51,504 nt of DNA from positions 1 to 51,504 of the forward strand of contig JAFQUA010000038.1 of assembly GCA_017408725.1 (NCBI GenBank), written 5' to 3'. Positions 16,618-24,603 of the stretch are shown here, piece by piece. How positions within the stretch are numbered: the first letter of the stretch is position 1; each line of letters opens with the position of its first letter. Source of the stretch: Oscillospiraceae bacterium (GTDB lineage Bacteria > Bacillota_A > Clostridia > Oscillospirales > Oscillospiraceae). The notes beneath the pieces are model-generated. The model was not told where the DNA came from. It ran no database searches and saw only the letters and a program-made list of their open reading frames with translations. The position numbers and the translations under genes are program-made.

Positions 16618-17615
16618 AGGATCGCCTCCCGGATCTTTGTGATTCGATGCACAAGGTTGGTAAATTGTGCGGGTGTTAAAGACTGGGCACCGTCGCACAG
16701 GGCTCGGGAGGGGTTGTTGTGAACCTCGACCATGATGCCGTCAGCACCGGCAGCTGCAGCAGCGGATGCCATGGGGGGTACCAGATTTGCTTTTCCGGTG
16801 GCGTGGCTGGGGTCCACTACAACGGGAAGATGGGTTAGCTCATGCAGCACAGAAATAGCCGAAAGATCCAGTGTGTTCCGGGTGTAGGTTTCAAATGTAC
16901 GAATACCCCGTTCGCACAGGATCACATTTTCGTTTCCTTCGCTCATAATATATTCTGCGCTCATCAGAAGCTCCTGCAGAGTGTTGGCAAGTCCCCGCTT
17001 CAAAAGAATTGGCTTTTGCGTTTTGCCCAGCTCTTTCAGCAGATCAAAATTTTGCATATTGCGGGCACCGACCTGAATGATATCCACATCCGCAAAAAGA
17101 TCCAGGGTATTAATGTTCATGATTTCGGTGATAATGGGGAGTCCTGTAGCTTCCTTTGCCTTCAAAAGAAGCCGGATTCCTTCGTCCTTCATTCCTTGAA
17201 ATGCATAGGGGGAGGTACGGGGCTTGAAGGCACCACCGCGAAGGATATGGGTGCCGGCGGCTTTGACAGCTTCTGCAACCTCGATGATCTGATCTTCGGT
17301 TTCCACACTGCAGGGTCCGGAGATCAAAGCAAAATGTCCGCCGCCGATCTTAGCACTGCCGGCTTCCACCACGGAGTCCATTGGGTGGAACTTCCGGTTG
17401 GCCTGCTTAAAAGGCTCAGAAACCCGCTTGACGGAAGCGACGATCTCCAAAGAACTCAAAAGATCCATATCTACACGGCTGGTGTCACCGATGAGACCCA
17501 GAATGGTTACCTCTTTACCTTCAGACAGGTGTACATCCAGATTCATATGCTTCAGCCATGCAACCAGATGCTGGGTTTGTTCGGGGGTGGTTCCGTGTTT
17601 CAGTATGGCGATCAT
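16614..17615 (-). CDS. aroF: DAHP synthase, AroA-beta type with N-terminal ferredoxin-like domain
   Basis: 333 residues. First committed step: phosphoenolpyruvate plus erythrose-4-phosphate to DAHP. Residues 1-70 form the ferredoxin-like regulatory domain (MIAILKHGTTPEQTQHLV...). The TIM barrel follows with FALISGPCSVET, LRGGAFKPRTSPYAFQG, IQVGARNMQN, LLKRG and VVDPSHATGK, which hold metal and phosphate ligands. In relatives with this N-domain Tyr or Phe inhibits the enzyme. The ATG lies nine bases after AGGAG; a TTG three codons earlier touches the ribosome site and is rejected. It is the first structural gene of the aro operon, immediately behind the attenuator. Confidence 0.95.
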   Translation of the reverse strand: MIAILKHGTTPEQTQHLVAWLKHMNLDVHLSEGKEVTILGLIGDTSRVDMDLLSSLEIVASVKRVSEPFKQANRKFHPMDSVVEAGSAKIGGGHFALISGPCSVETEDQIIEVAEAVKAAGTHILRGGAFKPRTSPYAFQGMKDEGIRLLLKAKEATGLPIITEIMNINTLDLFADVDIIQVGARNMQNFDLLKELGKTQKPILLKRGLANTLQELLMSAEYIMSEGNENVILCERGIRTFETYTRNTLDLSAISVLHELTHLPVVVDPSHATGKANLVPPMASAAAAAGADGIMVEVHNNPSRALCDGAQSLTPAQFTNLVHRITKIREAIL

Positions 17616-17632
17616 GACAATCAACTCCTAAT

Positions 17633-17668
17633 AAAAATAGCGCTGCACAGATGCGAACTGTGCAGCGC
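17633..17668 (-). terminator. Attenuator terminator of the aro operon
   Basis: On the minus strand GCGCTGCACAG (17668-17658), 7-base loop, CTGTGCAGCGC (17650-17640), then TATTTTTATT. The 11-bp perfect stem with a T-run lies between the leader peptide and aroF, only 25 bases from the aroF start. Its left arm contains GCACA, which can instead pair with TGTGC just after the leader stop codon. Confidence 0.85.
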
Positions 17669-17711
17669 CTGAAAATACATTGATAAAAAATTCTTGCAGC
17701 ACAAATCGCTA

Positions 17712-17774
17712 TTACCTTTTACTAAAGAAAAAGTAATAGTAGTTAAAGTAAAACTGTGCGGCAAAGTTCAGCAT
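17712..17774 (-). CDS. Phe/Tyr-rich leader peptide of the aro operon
   Basis: A 20-codon ORF: M-L-N-F-A-A-Q, then FYFNYYYFFFSKR, then TAA. It has six Phe and four Tyr codons, ten of them between codons 4 and 17, and no Trp. GGAGG lies seven bases before the ATG. It is the first ORF after the operon promoter and is followed by mutually exclusive pairings: CCGCACAG within codons 5-7 (segment 1), TTTGTGC just after the stop (segment 2), and the two terminator arms (segments 3 and 4). By analogy with the E. coli pheA leader, a ribosome stalled for lack of charged Phe- or Tyr-tRNA would cover segment 1, free 2 to pair with 3 and let transcription continue. The composition and position are seen; the mechanism is inferred. 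Confidence 0.85.
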   Translation of the reverse strand: MLNFAAQFYFNYYYFFFSKR

Positions 17775-17804
17775 AAGGTGCCTCCATATCCTGCTAGTGC
17801 GGAC

Positions 17805-17833
17805 ATTATACCACGGTGTGCGGAATAATGCAA
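17805..17833 (-). promoter_or_regulatory. Promoter of the aro operon
   Basis: On the minus strand TTGCAT (17833-17828), 17 bases, TATAAT (17810-17805). Start of transcription would fall near 17798, giving a leader of about 180 bases that holds the leader peptide and attenuator. Confidence 0.8.
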
Positions 17834-17865
17834 GGTGTTTTTGTAAATAAAGGTGTTTTGATTAT

Positions 17866-17897
17866 AAAAAGTTGGCAGCCGCAAAGCAGCTGCCAAC
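17866..17897 (-). terminator. Terminator of the kinase-like gene
   Basis: GTTGGCAGC/GCTGCCAAC stem followed on the minus strand by TTTTTATAATC, just past the stop codon of the kinase-like gene and just before the aro promoter. Confidence 0.85.
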
Positions 17898-17902
17898 GAT
17901 AT

Positions 17903-20900
17903 TTATGCAATGGAGAAGGGCTGTGTGGTAACATGAGCACCGTTGAAATAAATCTCAACGGAATAATTTCCGGCAACCGTAGGAATAGAAGGAATATTGA
18001 TCCGGCCAAAACCACGATACCACATGGAGGTCCAGGTTCTGCTCTGGGTAGCGGTGCTGACGATCTTTCCGTTTTCATCACGAATGATAAACAGCGTAAC
18101 GATGATATCGGGAGAGGTGTTGTATTCGTGATTCAGATAGACGGCAAAGGAAGCATTTTCACCGGCAGTGAAGGTATTTCTGTAATCCTTCGCCGGGACA
18201 TCATAGCGGCCCCACTCGGGATTTTCGGGGGTTTTGCACATCTGGAAATACATATCGGCTGCACTGAGCAGATAACCGGAGAAGGCTTGGGCTGCGGGGG
18301 CTTCGTAGGAGCCGGTGCCGCCAAATACGGTACTGCCGTTTGCAGGCTGAACAGTAATGTCATACCGACTGCCGGGAATTACCGGAGCAATAATGCCTGC
18401 ATTCTGTGCGCACTGTACCACAAGCTGTTCGCTGCTTCCGTCTATGGTGTACAGCAGAAGCCAGCCGCCGGCGGGAGTAGTTCCTTCGAAATCCCAACTG
18501 ACAGAGAGTTGGTTGCGGTCAGAATGATCGACATTGATCTCGCCGACAGTAACGGAGTTGGCAGATACAAAGGTTCTGGTACCCTGGGTCATACCTTCTG
18601 CGGTTACTTCCACCGTGTAGGCAGCAGAAACATCCAGATCTTCAAAGACAGCCTTCAGCTCATCTGTGGTAAAGGTCTTGTCGTAGCCTTTGTCATTGTA
18701 ACAGCGTACGATCCAGTTTTGTACGGCAATGCCCTCGGGAGCGTGCCATGTAGCAATAAGAGCGCCCTTATAGAAGCCCTGAATGGTCAGTTCCTCGGCA
18801 AAAATGATATTGGAGGCCGTGTGCGTGACAGTATTGGTTCCAACAACATACAACTGTGTTGCAGGCTCCAAACGGAAGGTGTATTCCTTTCCTACAGTCA
18901 AACCGGTAACAGTGACCATATGGCCTGTAAAGGGAATGAATTTGCTTTCCTCTCCTTGTGCGGAGCAGGTAACCTTCCAGTCGCCGGTTTCGGGACCCTG
19001 AACGGTGAAATTCAGAATCACAGAGCCATCCTCAGCACCGGTTACGGCGGTGAAGTTGGAGATGACGGTCTGTTCGGCGGTGGTATGGGCACCTGTGGTG
19101 GCACCGATCAGCTTGTGATAACCGCTGATCGATACGGAGATCTTATAGCGGGTTCCGGGATTCAAATCATGGAATTCCGCTTTCCCGTTAACAACGGATT
19201 TTTTAACGGTGTTGCCGTAGGTGTCGGTGCAGTGAACGGTAAGCAGGGAATCTTCCACATCCGTATCCAGCAGGACTGTGAGCCGGTCTTCGGAACCTTT
19301 CAGGGAGATGGATTGAATTGTTTGCAGATAGTAGTGTTCGTAGAACAGATAGCCACCGAATGTAACAGATGCCAGAATAAACAGGCAGATCAAGACTGCG
19401 ATCCAGCCCGAGTGCTTGTTTTTTGGCTTTTTGGTTAGTTCTTCGTATTCTTCTTCCACTTGATCCAAAACAGCATTGTTGGAAGATTCTGTGATATCTG
19501 CTTCTTCCTCTGCTTCCGCTTCCTCTGATTCTTTTGAAGGTTCGGCTTCTTCTGCCGCATCCTCCTGCAATACGATGGGGGCGGGGATCAATATTTCTAC
19601 GGGTTCTGGTGCTACAACGGGGTCGGGAGCCTCGTGACAGATCAAACTTTCCGCTTGCGCCAAGATCTGGCTGACTTCTTCAGAAACGCCAAGCTCCTGC
19701 CGGATGGCAGTTGCTTCGGCAGTGAAGTCGGGAAGTTCATCAGACGTTTGCGCTTCGACAGCGGCATCTTCTGTGACTTCCTCAGCGATATCCTCGTCTG
19801 CTTCTTCTGCGCAAACAGGTTTTTCCGTCTCTTCAATTGCTTCGTCTACAGATGTTTCCTCTTCTTCTGAGGTCTCTGCGGTTTCTACCATCTGTTCTGT
19901 CACGCCTGCCACAGCTTCGGCATGGCTACCGATTTCTTCAATAGCGATGTCTATCGTTGCTTTTTCCGGCTCTGGGGTAATTTCAACCGGATCTTCACCG
20001 GACGCTTCTTCCACTTCTGGTTCCAGATCCTCTGCGGAAACACCTACGGCATCCAAAGCCATGTCCACTTCGGCTAGGATCTCATCGGTGGATGGCTCGC
20101 TTTGATCTTCGGTAACGGATTCTTCTTCTGTCACTTCCAGCATTACCGGAACCGGGGGGACAACGATCGAAGTATCATTGACAGTATGGGATTGCATATA
20201 GCTGACCAAGGCCTTGCCCATTTGCAGAGGATCCTGCCAACGGACTTCGGGGTTGGGATCGCAGGCCTTCAGGATGATCTGGGCCATTTCAGAGTCTGCA
20301 TACTGAGGTACGGGCAGGGGCTCTGCAGGAGCTCTGCCTTCAAAGGGGAGAGTTCCGCCGTTGTATGCCTGATACAGGATCAAGCCTGCGGCGTAAACGT
20401 CCATGGTAGTATTCAGTGCGGAATAGGCATCTGCAATTTCGGGTGCGGTGTAGGCACTCAAATACCGCTCCGGCAAGGAAGCGTAGGCCAGAGAGGACAA
20501 AGGGATAAAGCCCAGATCGCAGATACGGTACTCATTTTCTTGACAGATGGTAACATTTTCCGGCTTCAGATCCACATACAGATATCCACTTCTGCGGCAG
20601 ACACTCAGAGCCGCACAAAGATCAAGGCCCAGGTTTACCGCGCTAAGATGCGTCATGGATTCTTTGCGAAGGACTCGATCCAGTGTGGGACGGTATGCGC
20701 TGGAAAGATAGACATCAAAACCTACTTCGCCGTCTTCCATGGAGACGACCTGCCACTTATCATAAGAAATGAAACCCTCAAGCCGGGACAAACGCTGGAG
20801 CAGCACAGCTTCTTCCACGATTCCGTCTGCGAGATCGCGGAAATAAGACAGGGCAGAGTCGGTGTTGCTGAAAGCACCGGCAAGAAGCAGCGCATCCAGT

Positions 20901-21058
20901 TTGCTCTGAGATGCGGGCACGGAAATAATTTTAACTATGTACTTGCCGTTAGAATCAGCCTGCATAGCGGGGCAGCAGCGAACGCCATGGTGGCTGCTGA
21001 TGGGATCGCCCATTACGAAGCCATCCAGTAAGGGAGAGATCAGTTTCGGTTCGGACAT
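17903..21058 (-). CDS. Membrane protein with eukaryotic-like kinase domain and extracellular fibronectin-III-like repeats
   Basis: About 1051 residues. Residues 1-290 have a Hanks-type kinase fold: candidate Lys in YIVKI (near 43), YVDLKPENVTI with the HRD motif altered to YVD, DLG in place of DFG (near 181), and YTAPEI. No glycine-rich loop is clear. Catalytic Asp and Asn are kept, so activity is uncertain. Residues 290-540 are very acidic and likely disordered. One transmembrane helix (about 545-570) leads to four fibronectin-III-like beta domains and a final beta domain outside the cell. The usual PASTA repeats are absent. The second ATG, eight bases after AGGAGG, is preferred over the first, which almost touches it. 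It is a monocistronic unit. Confidence 0.8.
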   Translation of the reverse strand: MSEPKLISPLLDGFVMGDPISSHHGVRCCPAMQADSNGKYIVKIISVPASQSKLDALLLAGAFSNTDSALSYFRDLADGIVEEAVLLQRLSRLEGFISYDKWQVVSMEDGEVGFDVYLSSAYRPTLDRVLRKESMTHLSAVNLGLDLCAALSVCRRSGYLYVDLKPENVTICQENEYRICDLGFIPLSSLAYASLPERYLSAYTAPEIADAYSALNTTMDVYAAGLILYQAYNGGTLPFEGRAPAEPLPVPQYADSEMAQIILKACDPNPEVRWQDPLQMGKALVSYMQSHTVNDTSIVVPPVPVMLEVTEEESVTEDQSEPSTDEILAEVDMALDAVGVSAEDLEPEVEEASGEDPVEITPEPEKATIDIAIEEIGSHAEAVAGVTEQMVETAETSEEEETSVDEAIEETEKPVCAEEADEDIAEEVTEDAAVEAQTSDELPDFTAEATAIRQELGVSEEVSQILAQAESLICHEAPDPVVAPEPVEILIPAPIVLQEDAAEEAEPSKESEEAEAEEEADITESSNNAVLDQVEEEYEELTKKPKNKHSGWIAVLICLFILASVTFGGYLFYEHYYLQTIQSISLKGSEDRLTVLLDTDVEDSLLTVHCTDTYGNTVKKSVVNGKAEFHDLNPGTRYKISVSISGYHKLIGATTGAHTTAEQTVISNFTAVTGAEDGSVILNFTVQGPETGDWKVTCSAQGEESKFIPFTGHMVTVTGLTVGKEYTFRLEPATQLYVVGTNTVTHTASNIIFAEELTIQGFYKGALIATWHAPEGIAVQNWIVRCYNDKGYDKTFTTDELKAVFEDLDVSAAYTVEVTAEGMTQGTRTFVSANSVTVGEINVDHSDRNQLSVSWDFEGTTPAGGWLLLYTIDGSSEQLVVQCAQNAGIIAPVIPGSRYDITVQPANGSTVFGGTGSYEAPAAQAFSGYLLSAADMYFQMCKTPENPEWGRYDVPAKDYRNTFTAGENASFAVYLNHEYNTSPDIIVTLFIIRDENGKIVSTATQSRTWTSMWYRGFGRINIPSIPTVAGNYSVEIYFNGAHVTTQPFSIA

Positions 21059-21087
21059 ATCCATCGCCTCCTTTCATATTATCTTAT

Positions 21088-21116
21088 ATGATAAAATAAA
21101 ATCGGCAAAATTGCAA
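21088..21116 (-). promoter_or_regulatory. Promoter of the kinase-like gene
   Basis: TTGCAA (21116-21111), 17 bases, TATCAT (21093-21088) on the minus strand. Confidence 0.55.
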
Positions 21117-21211
21117 CACTATTTCCGTGGTTTTTCACAGAATCTGTGGACAGAAAATGCCAAAATAGATCATAACGAAGGCTGGCGCAAATTTGTTTAC
21201 AGTTTGTGTAC

Positions 21212-21240
21212 TTGCATAAACCTTTTGGTTGTGCTATAAT
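21212..21240 (+). promoter_or_regulatory. Promoter of the zinc-ribbon/Big_2 gene
   Basis: TTGCAT (21212-21217), 17 bases, TATAAT (21235-21240). Divergent from the kinase-like gene's promoter. Confidence 0.75.
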
Positions 21241-21314
21241 GATCCAAAAGACTTTCTTTTTGCTGTAACAGTTTATTATTGGCGTGCTTATGTGCGCGGA
21301 CCGGAGGTATATAT

Positions 21315-22583
21315 ATGAGCAAAGTCATTTGCGATGTCTGCGGAACAACATATCCGGAAACTGCATCAGTATGTCCTATTTGCGGATGTGCCAAGAACAC
21401 AACAGAACAGACTGGGGCAGACATTGCCCAGAATCCCGAGGGGGCAGCTTATGCCCCTGTGAAGGGCGGACGCTTTTCAAAGTCTAATGTGCGCAAGCGC
21501 AATAAAAAAATGAAGGAATCCAGACGCAGCGGCGGTGAGGAACCGGAAGACGGCGGTGTCAATAAGGGCCTTGTGGCTGTGGTGCTGATTTTACTGCTGG
21601 CGATTATCGCTGTTTTGGGATATATCGGTGTGCGGTTCCTGTTCCCCGGCGAAGAAACGAAGCCTTCGGAGACGAAGCCGTCTCAGGGAATTGTGAATAC
21701 AGATCCTTCTGGCAATACAGATCCTTCTGGTCAGCCTGGCACCATACCCTGCACGGAGGTCAAGCTCTCCGCAACCACTGTGGAACTGACGGAAGCCGGC
21801 ATGGTTTGGATGCTCAGCACGGAAATTCAGCCTGAGGATACAACGGATAAGGTTACATTTGAATCTGCCAATCCGGCAGTTGCAACGGTTGATCAGAACG
21901 GTAAGATTATCGCTGTAGCCGGCGGCGAAACCGTTATTACGGTTAAGTGCGGTGAACAGAGCGCCCAGTGCAGCGTAAAGTGCAGCTTTGGCGATCCCGT
22001 GGAACCCACCACGGATCCCACGGCACCCTCGGTCAATGTGCCTGACGGTTTTGTGCTGAAGCTGAAGTATAAAGACTTTACCATTTCCGAAAAATACCCG
22101 GATTCTGTTGCCATTTATAAGGAATCCATGGGCGTTAAGGCAACAGACATTACCTGGACTTCGGATAATCCTGAGGTTGCTACAATCAATGAAAAGGGCG
22201 TGGTTTCCCCTGTGGGTAAGGGTAATACCGTTGTCCACGGAACCTTTGGCAACCAGACAGTTTCCTGTAAGGTAGTAATTACCTTTACACCCGCTGAGCA
22301 GCCCCAAGCAAAGTACAAGATCAGCCATAAGGATGTTACGCTGGATCTCAGTAAAAGCGAATCTTTCCGTCTGACGCTGACCACCGAAGAGGGCGTAAAT
22401 GTGGAAGCGACTTGGGCCGCCAGTGAAGAAGGCTATGTAGAGATCGATGGCAGAAACATTAAGGCACTGAAGAGTACCAATGACCTTAAGAACCGCTATG
22501 TTGTAGTTTCTGCTACGGTTGAAGACTATACATACAGTTGCATCGTCCGCGTTTCAGAAAAGGAAGAAAAAGCAGAAGGTTAA
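21315..22583 (+). CDS. Zinc-ribbon membrane protein with Big_2-type extracellular domains
   Basis: 422 residues from an ATG seven bases after GGAGG. An N-terminal zinc ribbon (CDVCGTTY...CPICGCAK, four Cys) and a basic stretch lie in the cytoplasm. One transmembrane helix (about 87-107, VAVVLILLLAIIAVLGYIG) leads to a Thr/Pro/Ser linker with a DPSGNTDPSG repeat and about three Ig-like domains. The first two are Big_2-like (FESANPAVATVDQNGKI; WTSDNPEVATINEKGVV). Function unknown; the layout suggests a surface protein tied to a cytoplasmic zinc module. It is divergent from the kinase-like gene and may belong to the same envelope process. Confidence 0.8.
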   Translation: MSKVICDVCGTTYPETASVCPICGCAKNTTEQTGADIAQNPEGAAYAPVKGGRFSKSNVRKRNKKMKESRRSGGEEPEDGGVNKGLVAVVLILLLAIIAVLGYIGVRFLFPGEETKPSETKPSQGIVNTDPSGNTDPSGQPGTIPCTEVKLSATTVELTEAGMVWMLSTEIQPEDTTDKVTFESANPAVATVDQNGKIIAVAGGETVITVKCGEQSAQCSVKCSFGDPVEPTTDPTAPSVNVPDGFVLKLKYKDFTISEKYPDSVAIYKESMGVKATDITWTSDNPEVATINEKGVVSPVGKGNTVVHGTFGNQTVSCKVVITFTPAEQPQAKYKISHKDVTLDLSKSESFRLTLTTEEGVNVEATWAASEEGYVEIDGRNIKALKSTNDLKNRYVVVSATVEDYTYSCIVRVSEKEEKAEG

Positions 22584-22589
22584 TATACA

Positions 22590-22624
22590 AAGCGGCAGCA
22601 CGAAATGTGCTGCCGCTTATTTTG
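22590..22624. terminator. Terminator between the Big_2 gene and the DUF378 gene
   Basis: 12-bp stem AAGCGGCAGCAC/GTGCTGCCGCTT, loop GAAAT, then ATTTTG. It probably serves both convergent genes. Confidence 0.85.
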
Positions 22625-22631
22625 CAGGCGG

Positions 22632-22835
22632 TTATTCGCCCTCCACATGACGCCCCTTGCGAAACAGCAGTGTGATGCACCACAGGCCGGCAAGCCCGAC
22701 CAGCGTATAAACGATCCGGCTGATCACGGCATCCTGTCCGCCGAACAGCCATGCCACAAGATCAAACTGAAAAATGCCCACCAGACCCCAGTTGAGGGAG
22801 CCGATGATAGACAGGATCAATGCCAGTGTATCCAT
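22632..22835 (-). CDS. DUF378-family small membrane protein
   Basis: 67 residues with two transmembrane segments separated by a short loop. The sequence SIIGSLNWGLVGIFQFDLVA is the family hallmark, with the LNWGLVG core. The function of the family is unknown. A TTGGAGG site precedes the ATG. It stands alone between convergent and divergent neighbours. Confidence 0.85.
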   Translation of the reverse strand: MDTLALILSIIGSLNWGLVGIFQFDLVAWLFGGQDAVISRIVYTLVGLAGLWCITLLFRKGRHVEGE

Positions 22836-22898
22836 AGAAGTACCTCCAATTCGTTTTTTGGCTGTTTATAGAATCCCCGCACAAACAGAAAATATGCA

Positions 22899-22926
22899 TT
22901 GCACAATCCTGTTTTTTTGATATAAT
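22899..22926 (+). promoter_or_regulatory. Promoter of ispE
   Basis: TTGCAC (22899-22904), 16 bases, TATAAT (22921-22926), 27 bases ahead of the ispE ATG. Confidence 0.65.
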
Positions 22927-22953
22927 AATAAAAAAACATGGAGGAACCACAAG

Positions 22954-23811
22954 ATGACAACATTGTATGAGGGCGCTTTTGCAAAACTGAATCTGACTTT
23001 GGATGTTTTGGGTAAGCGCGAAGATGGATACCATGACATTAAAAGTGTAATGCAGACCATTTCGATCCGGGATGATATTGAGATCGATGTGGGAACCGGC
23101 AAGCCCTGGTGCTTAAAGTGCGATAAGGAAGGCATCCCCACAAATGAGCAGAATCTGGCTTGGAAGGCAGCCAAAGTCTTTTTTGATACGGCAAAGAAAG
23201 ATCCGGATGGTATCGAAATCCGCATCACCAAGCGGATTCCCAGCGGGGCAGGTCTCGGCGGCGGCAGTGCCGATGCTGCTGCGGTTCTGCGGGCGCTGAA
23301 CCGGCATTACGGCGAACCGTTTTCCATTGGCGCGCTGGCTGAACTGGGCGGTCTGGTAGGCAGTGATGTGCCCTTCTGCACCCTTTGCGGTACGGCCATG
23401 GCAGAGGGCAGAGGGGAAAAGCTTAGAAAGCTTCCGGATATGCCGGATTGTGTTTTTGTAGTTTGTAAGCCTGAATTTTCTATTTCCACACCGGAGCTTT
23501 ACAGAAAGCTGGATGAAAAGGAGATCGCAAAGCATCCGGATCATCGGACTATGGAAAGTGCCCTGCTGGCTGGGGATATTGGTAAGGTTGCGGAGAACCT
23601 TTGCAATGTATTTGATCCCGTTGTCACAGAGGAGCATTTGGAGCTGAATTACATTAAGTCCATTTTTAATTCCTACGGTTCTGTGGGTCAGCAGATGACC
23701 GGCTCCGGCTCTGCGGTTTTCGCCATCGTTACGGAGTTTGAATTTGCCGCGGTGATCTGCGGTATGCTGAAAGAGAATTATCCTGAGGTTTTTATTGCCA
23801 AGCCTGTATAA
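22954..23811 (+). CDS. ispE: 4-diphosphocytidyl-2-C-methyl-D-erythritol kinase
   Basis: 285 residues. GHMP-type kinase of the MEP isoprenoid pathway, phosphorylating CDP-methylerythritol. Signatures are AKLNLTLDVLGKREDGYHD at the start, the ATP loop PSGAGLGGGSADAAA, SDVPFC, and a C-terminal MTGSGSAVFA. GGAGG precedes the ATG. A hairpin separates it from spoIIR. ispE beside spoIIR fits clostridial genomes but is not required by pathway logic. Confidence 0.95.
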   Translation: MTTLYEGAFAKLNLTLDVLGKREDGYHDIKSVMQTISIRDDIEIDVGTGKPWCLKCDKEGIPTNEQNLAWKAAKVFFDTAKKDPDGIEIRITKRIPSGAGLGGGSADAAAVLRALNRHYGEPFSIGALAELGGLVGSDVPFCTLCGTAMAEGRGEKLRKLPDMPDCVFVVCKPEFSISTPELYRKLDEKEIAKHPDHRTMESALLAGDIGKVAENLCNVFDPVVTEEHLELNYIKSIFNSYGSVGQQMTGSGSAVFAIVTEFEFAAVICGMLKENYPEVFIAKPV

Positions 23812-23823
23812 ATTTGACAGAAG

Positions 23824-23864
23824 CCGTCCATACTGGCAGTATTCCAGTATGGACGGTGTTATTT
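23824..23864 (+). terminator. 13-bp hairpin between ispE and spoIIR
   Basis: CCGTCCATACTGG (23824-23836), 7-base loop, CCAGTATGGACGG (23844-23856), then TGTTATTT and the spoIIR ATG at 23865. It is probably the ispE terminator, but it also fills the place where spoIIR's ribosome site should be. Confidence 0.65.
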
Positions 23865-24476
23865 ATGAGAAAAATTGCAAAAATTATTTGTACATCCCTT
23901 TTGATTCTGGCGCTGGTTTGGATCGGTACGGTGGTTGCAGACCGCCAGAGATTGAGTGATAATCTGGTGCGTCTGCATGTGGTTGCGGCTTCCGATTCTC
24001 AAGCGGATCAAACGGTAAAATTGAAGGTCCGTGATGCGGTTATTGATGCTTTGCAGGAGACGGTTACCCGGTTGCCGGATGTTGACAGCGCAAAAGCGTA
24101 CCTCAATGAGCAGTTGCCGTATTTGCAGGAAATTGCCCAGACTGTCTTGACGGAAGCGGGGATGGACGATAGTGTGAGTGTAGAACTGGGGCAGGAAAGC
24201 TTTCCGACCCGTCACTATGATACTTTTTCCCTGCCTGCAGGCGTTTATGAATCCCTGAAGATCACCATTGGTGAGGGGGAAGGTAAGAACTGGTGGTGTG
24301 TGGTATTCCCGTCCTTGTGCCTGAGCGCAACATCCGAAGGCTTTGCGGATGCCGCTGCTGGTGCTGGTTTTCCGGAATCTCTTTCCGGTGCGCTGCAGCA
24401 TGACGGCGGTTACGAGATCCGCTTTTTCTTCCTTGATTGCTTTGGTTGGTTGGAAAACCTGTTTCATAAAATGTGA
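23865..24476 (+). CDS. spoIIR: Stage II sporulation protein R
   Basis: 203 residues. Signalling protein made in the forespore and exported, which triggers SpoIIGA to process pro-sigma-E in the mother cell. An N-terminal signal/transmembrane segment (IICTSLLILALVWIG) is followed by LVRLHVVAASDSQADQ, LKVRDAVIDALQ and GKNWWCVVFPSLCL, all strongly typical. The ATG at 23865 gives the usual N-terminus, but no good ribosome site is present because the hairpin ends eight bases before it. In B. subtilis the gene is sigma-F dependent; I could not identify a sigma-F promoter. Confidence 0.93.
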   Translation: MRKIAKIICTSLLILALVWIGTVVADRQRLSDNLVRLHVVAASDSQADQTVKLKVRDAVIDALQETVTRLPDVDSAKAYLNEQLPYLQEIAQTVLTEAGMDDSVSVELGQESFPTRHYDTFSLPAGVYESLKITIGEGEGKNWWCVVFPSLCLSATSEGFADAAAGAGFPESLSGALQHDGGYEIRFFFLDCFGWLENLFHKM

Positions 24477-24481
24477 ATACA

Positions 24482-24515
24482 TTCTCCGGTGCAGGATATG
24501 TACCGGAGAATTTTT
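24482..24515 (+). terminator. Terminator of spoIIR
   Basis: TTCTCCGGT/ACCGGAGAA stem followed by TTTTTATG, five bases past the stop codon. Confidence 0.85.
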
Positions 24516-24603
24516 ATGCAAAAAATAGGGTAAATCCAAAATCTGACCCTGTTTTTTGGACATGATCTGTGATATTATGTAGAAAAAGAAAGGCGGTGAT
24601 CGT

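Noticed and set aside
17816..19438. A 540-codon plus-strand open frame antisense to the kinase-like gene
   Set aside because: It is the complement of a well-supported gene, has no family character or proper ribosome site, and its product is an odd Gly/Ile/Asn mix.
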